Source: Comamonas avium
GTDB taxonomy: Bacteria > Pseudomonadota > Gammaproteobacteria > Burkholderiales > Burkholderiaceae_C
Assembly (NCBI RefSeq): GCF_014836675.1
Contig: NZ_JACSQK010000002.1
Location: 372,001 to 436,000 of the forward strand
Length of the DNA: 64,000 bases
Reading direction: 5' to 3'
In this document: positions 8,686 through 17,457 of the stretch, in pieces
Layout: each line of letters begins with the position of its first letter
Numbering within the stretch: position 1 is the first letter of the stretch
Translations under genes and position numbers: made by a program
Notes under the pieces: model-generated
The model's database searches: none
What the model saw: only the letters and a program-made list of their open reading frames with translations
What the model was told of the DNA's origin: nothing

Positions 8686-9483
8686 ATGACAGCAATGCAC
8701 AACACCGAACCCGTCGTCATCGTCGACAAGCTTTGGAGCATCTTTGGTGAGGGCGATAAAGCCTTTGCAGTGCACCAGGATCTGGATTTGACGGTGTTTC
8801 GCGGAGAAATGCTGTCGATTGTGGGGGGATCTGGCACGGGCAAGACCGTGCTGCTGCGGCAGATTCTGGGCTTGCTGCACCCCGGCAAAGGCAGTGTCAC
8901 AACGCTGGGCAAACCTGCGGCGCAACTGTGCGGTGAGGGCGCTGCCGCCCGTGTGGGCATGCTGTTTCAGCACGGGGCACTGTATTCAGCCTTCAATGTG
9001 CTGGAGAACATCGGTTTTGCGCTGCGCGAGCAAGGCACGCTGCCAGAGGCCATGGTGGATGAGGCCGCCATGATCAAGCTGCAGATGGTCGGCCTGAAAC
9101 CGGAGCACGCCACGCGCATGCCTGCAGATCTTTCGGGTGGTATGGTCAAGCGCGTGGCGCTGGCTCGCGCCTTGATCATGGACCCCCCGCTGCTGCTGCT
9201 CGATGAGCCAACGGCTGGGCTGGATCCCACCAGTTCTGATGAATTTTGTGCGCTGCTGCGCGAGCTGCACGCCGAGCTGGGGCTGACCGTCATCATGGTC
9301 ACGCACGACTTGGACACCTTGTTCGCTCTGTCCAGCCGCGTGGCCGTGCTGGCCGAAAAGCGGGTGCTGGTAACAGGTACGCCGCGCGAGGTGGCGCAAT
9401 TTAAGCATCCGTTTATTGAAACGTTCTTTCAGGGTGAGCGTGGTCGTCGTGCCATGGCGCCAGTCCCGCAAGGAGGGCATTAA
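8686..9483 (+). CDS. MlaF-type lipid ABC transporter ATPase
   Basis: Cytoplasmic ATPase of 265 residues with Walker A GGSGTGKT, signature LSGGMVKR (the LSGGM form is characteristic of MlaF rather than LSGGQ), Walker B LLLLDEPTAGLDP, and switch His in VMVTHDLDTL. It would drive lipid movement through the STAS-MlaE permease encoded three bases upstream, with the MCE protein downstream. The start ATG at 8686 lies next to the permease stop; a second in-frame ATG at 8695 is possible. Confidence 0.93.
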   Translation: MTAMHNTEPVVIVDKLWSIFGEGDKAFAVHQDLDLTVFRGEMLSIVGGSGTGKTVLLRQILGLLHPGKGSVTTLGKPAAQLCGEGAAARVGMLFQHGALYSAFNVLENIGFALREQGTLPEAMVDEAAMIKLQMVGLKPEHATRMPADLSGGMVKRVALARALIMDPPLLLLDEPTAGLDPTSSDEFCALLRELHAELGLTVIMVTHDLDTLFALSSRVAVLAEKRVLVTGTPREVAQFKHPFIETFFQGERGRRAMAPVPQGGH

Positions 9484-9485
9484 CC

Positions 9486-10463
9486 ATGGAAAACAAATCC
9501 CATGCCATGGCCGCAGGCACATTTGTGCTGGCGCTGGCTGTTTTGCTGGCAGGTCTGGCCTTGTGGCTGACCCGCGATCGCCATGAATACAGGCTCTATG
9601 AGCTGTCCACGGCGGATGCCATCAGTGGGCTGCAAAGCCAGGCGACGGTGCGCTACAAGGGGGTGGCCGTCGGGAAGGTGACAGACATTACGTTTGACGA
9701 TGCGCAGCAAGGCAACGTGCTGATTCGCATTGCTGTGGACAGCAAGGCCCCAGTCTCCACCACGGGCACGTTCGGCATGCTGGGCTATCAGGGAGTGACG
9801 GGCATTGCACACATTCAGCTCGATGATCTGACCCCGCCGGGCGCAGAGATGCCCCCCGGGGAAAGCGGCCTGCCCCGTCTGCCCATGAAATCTTCCCCTC
9901 TGAGCGTGCTTGCGGATCAGGGGATGACGATTTTGAGCAAAGTGGATGAGGCGACCAAGCGCATCAACCAGCTTTTGGGCGATGACAATCAGGCGCGGTT
10001 CAGCAGCTTGCTGTCGAACCTGTCGGACGCCGCAGGCAATGTGAGCGAGGTGACGCGGTCCATGAACATCACCTTGCGTGAGCAGGTCGTGCCCGCGGTG
10101 CGCGAGTTTCCCGCCATGGCGCAGGATGCACGGCGTGCCATGCAAGCGATGGAGCGCGCAGGCGACGAGGCGGGCGCACTGGCCAAAGATGTGCGCAAGA
10201 TGACTTCGGCTGTGCAGGAGCCCGGTGGGGTGCTGGAGCAAATGACCGCCGGCTCTCAGTCCATGGCGCGTGCAGCAGAGCGCTTTGACCGCGCCACTTT
10301 GCCCGGTATCAACCAGGCGGCCACTGACGTGTCCTCTGCGGCACGGCAGCTGGGCAGTGCAGTTTCTGGCATTGGAGACAACCCCCAGGCCTTGATATAC
10401 GGCGTGGGCGGCAAGCCTGGTCCGGGTGAGCCGGGTTTTGTTGCCCCGCCAGCCAATCAATGA
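9486..10463 (+). CDS. MlaD-like MCE domain substrate-binding protein
   Basis: Membrane-anchored periplasmic lipid-binding protein of 325 residues. One N-terminal TM helix (about 10-28, FVLALAVLLAGLALWL) is followed by a single MCE domain (about 40-118: ISGLQSQATVRYKGVAVGKV, then GYQGVTGIAHIQLDD) and a long, mostly helical C-terminal region to residue 300. E. coli MlaD is about 183 residues, so the helical extension is large and might span part of the periplasm. It follows the ATPase by two bases and overlaps or abuts the lipoprotein gene. Confidence 0.9.
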   Translation: MENKSHAMAAGTFVLALAVLLAGLALWLTRDRHEYRLYELSTADAISGLQSQATVRYKGVAVGKVTDITFDDAQQGNVLIRIAVDSKAPVSTTGTFGMLGYQGVTGIAHIQLDDLTPPGAEMPPGESGLPRLPMKSSPLSVLADQGMTILSKVDEATKRINQLLGDDNQARFSSLLSNLSDAAGNVSEVTRSMNITLREQVVPAVREFPAMAQDARRAMQAMERAGDEAGALAKDVRKMTSAVQEPGGVLEQMTAGSQSMARAAERFDRATLPGINQAATDVSSAARQLGSAVSGIGDNPQALIYGVGGKPGPGEPGFVAPPANQ

Positions 10464-10474
10464 GGATGCAGCAT

Positions 10475-11146
10475 ATGCAAACAATGAAATCAGGCCTCTT
10501 GAACGGGCGCAGCTTGCTGGCTGGTGGCTTGCTGGCGGTGCTGCTGGCGGGTTGCAGCAACTTGCCACAGCCTCCCCAGGCGGTTGCGCGCTATGACTTG
10601 GGTGTGCCCCCGGCCTTGGCCCCTGCCAGCGATGCGCTGCAGCCCGTGGCGCTGGCCAAGATGCAGGCCCCTTTGCAGTCAGACGGCAATACCGCCGTGC
10701 GTTACCGGCTGGCCTATGCCGATGCCCAGGTGCTGCACGCCTATGCCCAGGCCCGCTGGAGTTTGCCGCCCGCGCAGATGGTGTTGCAGCGGTTGCGTGA
10801 GCACCTGGGCCAAGGTGGGCGGGTCGTACTGTCTGCAGAAGCCGGGGAACTGCCGCCCAGTGTGCAGGGCAGACAGGTTCCGGTGTTGCGCTTGTCGCTG
10901 GAAGAATTCAGCCATGTGTTTGCCAGTGCACGCCAGAGCGCTGGCTGGGTGCGGGTACGCGCCACCCTGGTCGACCCCGCACCGCAAGGCGATGTGCTGC
11001 TGGCGCAGCAGGTCTTTGAAGTGCGCCAGCCAGCCGCTGCGCCCAATGCATCGGCGGGCGTACAGGCTCTGGCGCAGGGCGTCGATGCGATAGGCCAGCA
11101 AATGCTGCTTTGGCTACAGACCGTAACGGCTGTCAGCAAGCGTTGA
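10475..11146 (+). CDS. PqiC/ABC-type transport auxiliary lipoprotein
   Basis: Predicted outer-membrane lipoprotein with lipobox LLAGC near residue 25 and the fold typical of ABC transport auxiliary proteins (YDLGVPPALAP..., then YRLAYADAQVLHAYAQARWS). In related systems such a lipoprotein anchors the MCE assembly to the outer membrane. Several in-frame ATGs overlap the end of the upstream gene (10460, 10466, 10475, 10484); 10475 has GAGG nine bases upstream and is preferred, while 10460 would give an ATGA overlap. Last gene of the lipid-transport operon. Confidence 0.85.
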   Translation: MQTMKSGLLNGRSLLAGGLLAVLLAGCSNLPQPPQAVARYDLGVPPALAPASDALQPVALAKMQAPLQSDGNTAVRYRLAYADAQVLHAYAQARWSLPPAQMVLQRLREHLGQGGRVVLSAEAGELPPSVQGRQVPVLRLSLEEFSHVFASARQSAGWVRVRATLVDPAPQGDVLLAQQVFEVRQPAAAPNASAGVQALAQGVDAIGQQMLLWLQTVTAVSKR

Positions 11147-11319
11147 GGCCTGCCTTGCAGCCATGGGCGGCATGGTCTTACCGTCCGTCGCCTGCAGTGA
11201 CTACGTCTGCCACCCACGTGACTCAGTACAGTGAATGTTCGCGCTGCACAACAGTAAAGCCATGATTTATTTGGTTTTTCTGCTGTGCGGCATGGATGAA
11301 TGCACGTAAAGGAGTCGCT

Positions 11320-11538
<219 letters not shown>

Positions 11539-11552
11539 GCCATTGAGGGCGC

Positions 11553-11585
11553 AAAGCATGGGCGCGTGCCGCCCATGCTTTTTTT
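11553..11585 (+). terminator. Rho-independent terminator after the CsbD gene
   Basis: AAAGCATGGGCG with CGCCCATGCTTT (11553-11564 with 11570-11581), loop CGTGC, then an unbroken run of T to 11585. It separates the CsbD gene from the periplasmic-protein gene, whose start is only 25 bases away, so the latter needs its own promoter or depends on read-through. Confidence 0.85.
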
Positions 11586-11609
11586 ATATCTCTGAGACAA
11601 GGAGTCGCT

Positions 11610-12188
11610 ATGCAATTCACCCCAAAATTAATAGCAATGACCGCAGCCGCATTGATGGCTACCTCTGCTTTTGCACTGACTGCAGAAGAACATAAGGCCG
11701 AGCAGCAGCGCATCACGGCCGAATACAAGGCAGCCAAAGCGCAGTGCACATCGCTGACCGCGAATGCCAAGGATGTCTGTGAAAAAGAGGCTGAGGGCCG
11801 CGAGAAAGTAGCCAAGGCAGAGCTGGAGCACCGCAAAGATCCAACCGAAAAGCGGCGCTACAACGTTGCCAAGACCAAGGCCGATACTGCCTACGCAGTG
11901 GCCAAGGAAAAGTGTGACGACCTCAAGGGCAATGCCGAGGATGTGTGTGAAAAAGATGCCAAGGCACAACACGTGAAAGCTCTGGAAGCGGCCAAGGTAG
12001 CGGATGCGCGGGCAGACGGCAGCAAAGATGGCAACGCCAAGGCGGCGCACGTGTCTGAGGTTCGCAAGGACGCAGCACAGAATGTGCGTGAAGCCGACTA
12101 CAAGGCGGCCATGGAGCGTTGCGATGCCCTGTCGGGCGACGTGAAGGACAAATGCCAAAACGATGCCAAGCGTACTTTTGGCCAGTAA
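11610..12188 (+). CDS. Periplasmic protein with three Y-x6-C-x10-C helical repeats, unknown function
   Basis: 192-residue protein with a signal peptide (about 1-23, cut after TSAFA). The mature part is highly charged, Ala/Lys/Glu-rich and probably all helical. Three repeat units share Tyr, Cys and Cys at fixed spacing: Y39-C46-C57, Y95-C102-C113 and Y164-C171-C182, with the core C..L..NAKDVCEK(E/D)A. Such paired cysteines would form disulfides that pin helical hairpins in the periplasm. The ATG at 11610 follows AAGGAG. I recognise no family with known function; the pairing with CsbD suggests a stress role, which is inference. Confidence 0.75.
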   Translation: MQFTPKLIAMTAAALMATSAFALTAEEHKAEQQRITAEYKAAKAQCTSLTANAKDVCEKEAEGREKVAKAELEHRKDPTEKRRYNVAKTKADTAYAVAKEKCDDLKGNAEDVCEKDAKAQHVKALEAAKVADARADGSKDGNAKAAHVSEVRKDAAQNVREADYKAAMERCDALSGDVKDKCQNDAKRTFGQ

Positions 12189-12252
12189 TGGCTGAAATTT
12201 GACGCTGCATGGCGCATGACACATGACGTGTGGCATATAGCGTGCACAACCA

Positions 12253-12275
12253 AGCCCTGCAATGCAGGGCTTTTT
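12253..12275 (+). terminator. Rho-independent terminator after the Cys-repeat protein gene
   Basis: AGCCCTGC-AAT-GCAGGGCT (12253-12260 with 12264-12271) followed by TTTTTGC. It lies 65 bases after the stop codon of the periplasmic-protein gene. Confidence 0.8.
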
Positions 12276-12324
12276 GCTTTAGGGAAAACAAGGCTGTAGG
12301 TCAATGCCTTGGGCTGGTCAGAAT

Positions 12325-12338
12325 TTGATGTGACGCAA
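12325..12338 (+). promoter_or_regulatory. Possible FNR/ANR-type site upstream of the hemerythrin gene
   Basis: TTGATGTGACGCAA keeps the TTGAT half-site and the four-base spacer of the FNR box (TTGAT-N4-ATCAA) but only a partial second half (CGCAA). It sits 66 bases before the hemerythrin start. Oxygen-linked control would suit an oxygen-binding protein, but the match is modest. Confidence 0.25.
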
Positions 12339-12403
12339 ATCCCTAAGAAATCTCCTCTTTAAGCTCGGTTCACTGAAACAAACCCATAAGAAGGAGTTGC
12401 ACT

Positions 12404-12931
12404 ATGGCGACGTTGGAATGGAGCGCAGCTTTGGAGCTGAACGTTCCTGCCATGGATGAAACGCACAAAGAGTTTGTCGATCTGCTGGCGGCTGTGGAAA
12501 GCGCTGCGGACGAAGAACTTGAACCGCTGTGGCAAGAACTGATCGCGCATACGGAAGCCCACTTTGGGCAGGAAGACCGCTGGATGGAGGCCACAGGCTT
12601 TTCTGTAGGCAACTGCCATGCCACCCAGCACAAGGTGGTGCTGGAAATCATGCGAGAAGGTGCCAAGAACGGTGAGCAGGGCAACTTCACCATGATTCGC
12701 GGCATGACGCCGGAGCTGGCCTCCTGGTTCAGCTACCACGCCCAGACCATGGATGCGGCCTTGGCGCAGCACATGCAAAGCGTCGGCTTTGACCCGGAGA
12801 CGGGCGAAGTGGCCCACACGGAGTCTTTGCCCGAGCAACTGATCAGCGGTTGTGGCGGTGCGTGTTCCAAGCCCGAAGACCATGACCAGCATTCGGTTCA
12901 GGCACACAAGGTAGCGCAAGCGGCGGCGTAG
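12404..12931 (+). CDS. Bacteriohemerythrin
   Basis: 175-residue cytoplasmic hemerythrin, a non-heme di-iron protein that binds oxygen. The ligand set is visible: H21, then H49 and H53 with E57 (HTEAHFGQE), H72 and H76 (CHATQHK), and H112 with D117 (YHAQTMD). The domain ends near residue 125. A C-terminal tail of about 50 residues carries GCGGAC (C150, C154) and several His, which could bind another metal or be redox-sensitive. The ATG at 12404 follows AAGGAG. It stands alone in its transcription unit. Confidence 0.93.
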   Translation: MATLEWSAALELNVPAMDETHKEFVDLLAAVESAADEELEPLWQELIAHTEAHFGQEDRWMEATGFSVGNCHATQHKVVLEIMREGAKNGEQGNFTMIRGMTPELASWFSYHAQTMDAALAQHMQSVGFDPETGEVAHTESLPEQLISGCGGACSKPEDHDQHSVQAHKVAQAAA

Positions 12932-12981
12932 CCGCCCGGGCTGCTTGGCACGCACGGCGGCAACCGTGCGTGAACAAAAGC

Positions 12982-13614
12982 CTAGCCTGCCAGGACGGGA
13001 AAAATCTTCACCAGGCCGCCCGCCATCACTTCGATGGCCAGCGCGGCCAAAATCAAGCCCATCAGCCGCGTCATCACATTGATGCCGGTTTTGCCCAGAA
13101 CGCGGGCGATGGGCTCTGCCATCGAAAAACTACCCCACACGCAAGCGGCCACCACAATTCCATAGCCCACCAGTGCCAGGTGTTGCCAGAAATTGGCGGC
13201 CTGATCGGCGTAAATCACCACGGTGGACATGGCTGCGGGGCCTGTGAGCAGGGGGATGGTGAGTGGAACGACCGCAATGCTGTTGCCCATGGCCGCTTTT
13301 TCGGCCCCGGCTTCCAGCGTGGCTTCGTGAGGGCGGTCTTCTGCAGGGCGTGCGTTCAGCATGTTCATGGCACTGAGCAGCAGCAGCAAGCCGCCGCCGA
13401 CCTGAAAACTTTGCAGCGATATGTTGAAGAAATCCAGTACCTGCAGGCCAATCAGTGCGCATGCGGCAATCACCACAAACGCGCTGAAGGCCGCGGTGCG
13501 GATGGTTTGCGTGCGCTGCTCAGCGTTAAATCCCTGGGTGTAATGGATGAAAAACGGCACGATCGCCAGCGGGTTGACGATGGCGACCAGGGTGATCAGC
13601 GGTTTTAAATCCAT
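12982..13614 (-). CDS. MarC family integral membrane protein
   Basis: 210-residue inner-membrane protein with six predicted TM helices in two similar halves. Family hallmarks are IVNPLAIVPFFIHYTQG at the start, FQVGGGLLLLLSAMNML in the centre, and IAVVPLTIPLLTGPAAMSTVV before the second half. MarC-type proteins are often annotated as antibiotic-resistance related, but their transport role is not established. Convergent with the hemerythrin gene, divergent from the dienelactone hydrolase gene. Confidence 0.92.
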   Translation of the reverse strand: MDLKPLITLVAIVNPLAIVPFFIHYTQGFNAEQRTQTIRTAAFSAFVVIAACALIGLQVLDFFNISLQSFQVGGGLLLLLSAMNMLNARPAEDRPHEATLEAGAEKAAMGNSIAVVPLTIPLLTGPAAMSTVVIYADQAANFWQHLALVGYGIVVAACVWGSFSMAEPIARVLGKTGINVMTRLMGLILAALAIEVMAGGLVKIFPVLAG

Positions 13615-13747
13615 GGGCGGTAGGCGTTGGGAGTGAATGGGCTAAGTGGAACGCAGATTGCTTAAAGTTACCAGTGGTGTGGTCGAAGTGTAGGTAAGGT
13701 TGGTGCGGATGAGACCATGGCACAACGACAACATACAAGGGGCAGGC

Positions 13748-14446
13748 ATGGGACAGTTTGTACAGCTAATGGCAGCAGACGGGGTGCAAATCCCTGCATG
13801 GGTGGCACAGCCCGAAGGGCCGGTGCGCGGCGCACTGGTGGTGGCGCAGGAGATTTTTGGCGTGAATGCGCACATCCGTGCCGTGACCGATCGGCTGGCT
13901 GCGCGGGGTTTTGTGGCGATTGCTCCGGCACTCTTTGCACGGCTGGAGCCGGATGTGGATCTGGGCTATGACGCCGAAGGCATGGCGCGCGGCAAAGCGC
14001 TGAAAGCGGCCGCAGAGGCTTTGCCGGGTGAGGGCGTGCTGCAAGATGTTCGGGCTGCCGCGCAGTGGGTGCAGCAATCGAGCGGCGAGCGTGTGGGCAT
14101 GCTGGGGTTTTGCTGGGGCGGCCTGCTGACGTGGCGCGCGGCGCAGCAGCTCGATGAGCTTTCTGCGGCTGTGTGCTACTACGGGGGCGGTATGACGGTT
14201 GCGCCTGACATGGCGCGCATGCCACGCATTCCGGTGATGGCGCACTTTGGCACGCTGGATGCGCATATCTCGGTGGACAGCGTGCAGGCCTTCAGCCATG
14301 CACACCCGAGTGTACAGGTGCATTTGTACGAGGCCGACCACGGTTTTAACTGTGACCAGCGTGGCAGTTATGACGACATCAGCGCGGTGCAGGCCAAAGA
14401 CCGCACGCTGGCATTTTTTGACCAGTATTTGCGCCGTTCGCTGTGA
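13748..14446 (+). CDS. Dienelactone hydrolase family protein
   Basis: Cytoplasmic alpha/beta hydrolase of 232 residues. The nucleophile is Cys in GFCWGG, as in dienelactone hydrolase, with Asp in FGTLDAHI and His in EADHGFNC completing the triad. QEIFGVNAHIRAVTDRLAARGF is the family N-terminal motif. Clc-type enzymes open dienelactones in chloroaromatic degradation, but no catechol pathway gene is nearby, so a general carboxylesterase role is as likely. The start at 13748 follows AAGGGGCAGGC; an upstream in-frame ATG at 13700 is less likely. Confidence 0.9.
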   Translation: MGQFVQLMAADGVQIPAWVAQPEGPVRGALVVAQEIFGVNAHIRAVTDRLAARGFVAIAPALFARLEPDVDLGYDAEGMARGKALKAAAEALPGEGVLQDVRAAAQWVQQSSGERVGMLGFCWGGLLTWRAAQQLDELSAAVCYYGGGMTVAPDMARMPRIPVMAHFGTLDAHISVDSVQAFSHAHPSVQVHLYEADHGFNCDQRGSYDDISAVQAKDRTLAFFDQYLRRSL

Positions 14447-14452
14447 TGTGCC

Positions 14453-14551
14453 ATTAAAAGAGAAGCTGCTTGCGCTGTATTCATAAGCATTTCAAATACT
14501 TTTGTATTTGAAGTTATTGACTCATAAGCGTTAGCAGCTCTTCTTTTTAAT
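14453..14551. repeat. Palindromic intergenic element, copy 2 (best preserved)
   Basis: Outer arms AAAAGAGAAGCTGCTTGCGC and GCGTTAGCAGCTCTTCTTTT pair almost fully; an inner perfect inverted repeat TTCAAATAC-TTTT-GTATTTGAA sits at the centre. It fills the whole gap between two convergent genes, and its right end supplies the TAA stop codon of the CorA gene (14547-14549). The runs of A and T at its ends make it a plausible bidirectional terminator. Confidence 0.8.
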
Positions 14552-15656
14552 CATTGTTGCCCAGCAAGCTGTCTTTTTCAATGTACCGGCGGCGCCAGAA
14601 GAACACCAGCAGCACCAGGCCAATCAGGCCCATGGCGCCCATGGCCCACCAAAAACCATCTTCTTTGTGCACCAGGGGCAGAACGTCAAAGTTCATGCCG
14701 AACACGGCCGCAATCAAGTTCAGTGGCAGAAAGATGGCGGTCAGTGTGGTGAGGGTGCGCATGATGTCGTTGGCACGGTTGCTCTGTGCGGAGAAGTGCA
14801 TTTGCATGGCGGCTTCGGCACTTTGCTCCATGCGGTGCACGTGGTGAATCACGCGTTCAATGTGCTCCAGCACGTCGCGCGAGCGCACGCGCAGCAGCTC
14901 CAGCGCGCGGCGTGCGGTTTTGCTGCTGTCTTCGCTGCTCCAGCCGTCCAGCGAATCAATCCAGTCTTGCACGGCAGCGCGCTGGTCTTCACAGATTTCA
15001 TCGAGCTGGTGCAGCCCCAGGCGCGCCTGCAGCACCTCGGCCCAGTCGTTAAAGCGGGATTTGGGGTTGAGCAAGGCCATCTGCCAGCCATCGATTTGCT
15101 TGGCCATGTCGCGGCGCAGGCTCTGGTAGCCGTCCACCATCTGGTCGATCTGGCGCAGCATCAGGTCAGCACTGCTGGGCGGCAGGCGGCTGCCTGCGCT
15201 GCGTTTTTCGGGGAAAGTGCCTGCAGGCGAGAGCAAGCGCTGCAGGTAGTGCTCACGCACGGGGCATGCGCTGGGGTGCACGCTGAGCAAGATCTCGTCA
15301 AACACCGCAAAGCCCACGGGCGCGGTAGGCAGCCCTTTGGTGGTGGAGGGCGCTTGGGCCTGCGGCAGGTCCAGTCGGCGAAATACCAGCACGTCGTAAT
15401 CCGACGTGAAGTCAAACGTGGATGGGATGTGTGCGTTCAGCAGGTCGGAGATGTGCAGATCCACCAGCGGTGTGCCGCACAGCGACAGCAGCAGTGGCTG
15501 AACAGCCGCTAGCTGCGCCTCAAATTCGCTGCGCTCGCAAGAGAGCCAGTAAAACGCACCGGCCTCGGGGCGCGGCAGGGCGGTGGACTCGGCGGGCGGC
15601 CAGGTGCCCAGGTCTTGCACCTGTTTGGTGGCAGGCTGAATCAGCAGCAGTTGCAT
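14547..15656 (-). CDS. corA: CorA family divalent metal ion transporter
   Basis: 369-residue member of the CorA Mg2+/Co2+ channel family. A long N-terminal cytoplasmic domain (1-300, acidic and helical) leads into two C-terminal TM helices; the pore motif GMN is present as AAVFGMNFDVLP at the end of TM1 (about 318-320), and the C-terminus is basic (FFWRRRYIEKD). Mg2+ import is the usual role; related ZntB and Co2+-selective members share this layout, so ion specificity is open. It converges with the dienelactone hydrolase gene, and the stop codon lies inside a palindromic element. Confidence 0.88.
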   Translation of the reverse strand: MQLLLIQPATKQVQDLGTWPPAESTALPRPEAGAFYWLSCERSEFEAQLAAVQPLLLSLCGTPLVDLHISDLLNAHIPSTFDFTSDYDVLVFRRLDLPQAQAPSTTKGLPTAPVGFAVFDEILLSVHPSACPVREHYLQRLLSPAGTFPEKRSAGSRLPPSSADLMLRQIDQMVDGYQSLRRDMAKQIDGWQMALLNPKSRFNDWAEVLQARLGLHQLDEICEDQRAAVQDWIDSLDGWSSEDSSKTARRALELLRVRSRDVLEHIERVIHHVHRMEQSAEAAMQMHFSAQSNRANDIMRTLTTLTAIFLPLNLIAAVFGMNFDVLPLVHKEDGFWWAMGAMGLIGLVLLVFFWRRRYIEKDSLLGNND

Positions 15657-15753
15657 AGATGTAAGGTCAAAAAGGCCAAAAACGCAGGCTGTTCAGGCGC
15701 TGACAGCTATGAAAACCGGGCGGCTGTGCAGCCACCCGGTGCAGGCCCAGAGG

Positions 15754-16869
<1,116 letters not shown>

Positions 16870-16882
16870 CTAGATTGGCCTC

Positions 16883-16974
16883 CGAGCGCGGCTTGCCGCA
16901 TTCCCTGCTTCACCTCCCTGAGCAGGCCTCTTTCCAGAGGAATTTTCACGCCCGGCCTTGGCCGGGCTTTTTTT
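16883..16974 (+). ncRNA. Candidate C-rich-loop small RNA (or structured hemJ leader)
   Basis: Four hairpins in tandem: GCGG/CCGC (16888-16899), CCTGCT/AGCAGG (16904-16926) with loop TCACCTCCCTG, CCTCT/AGAGG (16927-16940) with loop TTCC, and terminator GCCCGGC/GCCGGGC (16950-16967) with seven T. An extended -10 motif TGCTAGATT (16868-16876) is placed for a start near 16883. The CACCTCCCT loop is complementary to Shine-Dalgarno sequences, as in known C-rich-loop sRNAs. The terminator lies before the hemJ start, so this is a separate transcript or an attenuated leader. Confidence 0.55.
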
Positions 16975-17003
16975 GCGCCAAGTCTGCGCCTTACACTGTG
17001 CCC

Positions 17004-17426
17004 ATGTTGTGGGTCAAAGCTTTTCATATCGTCTTCGTGACCAGCTGGTTTGCTGGTCTTTTCTACCTGCCGCGCATCTTTGTGAATCTGGCCATGGTGA
17101 CGCCGGGCTCTGTGGCAGAGCGTGAACGCCTGATCGGTATGTCGCAGCGATTGTTGCGCTTCACCACCATCTTGGCGATTCCTGCCATTGCACTGGGCCT
17201 GTGGCTGCTGCTGGGCTTTGGTTTTTGGCAAGCGGGCGGCTGGGTGCATGCCAAGCTGGTGTTGGTACTGGCCGTAGCGGGTTATCACTACAGCTGCGGC
17301 GTGTTGCTGCGTCAGTTGATGGCCGGAACATGCCAGCGCAGCCACCGCTGGTTCCGCTGGTACAACGAACTGCCCGTGCTGCTGCTCGTGGCCATCGTGA
17401 TCCTCGTCGTTGTGAAGCCTTTTTAA
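17004..17426 (+). CDS. hemJ: HemJ-type protoporphyrinogen IX oxidase (CopD-like membrane protein)
   Basis: Inner-membrane protein of 140 residues, the usual length for HemJ, with four predicted TM helices. MLWVKAFHIVFVTSWFAGLFYLPR contains the invariant His (residue 8) and the FYLPR motif; LVLVLAVAGYHYSCG and RWYNELPVLLLVAIV follow. HemJ oxidises protoporphyrinogen IX to protoporphyrin IX, and the divergent hemB neighbour supports a heme role. The ATG at 17004 gives the family N-terminus exactly. Confidence 0.88.
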   Translation: MLWVKAFHIVFVTSWFAGLFYLPRIFVNLAMVTPGSVAERERLIGMSQRLLRFTTILAIPAIALGLWLLLGFGFWQAGGWVHAKLVLVLAVAGYHYSCGVLLRQLMAGTCQRSHRWFRWYNELPVLLLVAIVILVVVKPF

Positions 17427-17457
17427 ACCTCGTCCGCCCACCGGAAAGGGGCAGCCT

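Noticed and set aside
9480-10568. 362-codon minus-strand open frame across the MCE gene
   Set aside because: Overlaps the well-supported MlaD-like gene and the operon layout; no domain recognised.
13729-13742. 14-base sequence TGGCACAACGACAA also found near 33771, both ahead of genes
   Set aside because: Several 14-base matches are expected by chance in 64 kb, and the positions relative to the start codons differ.
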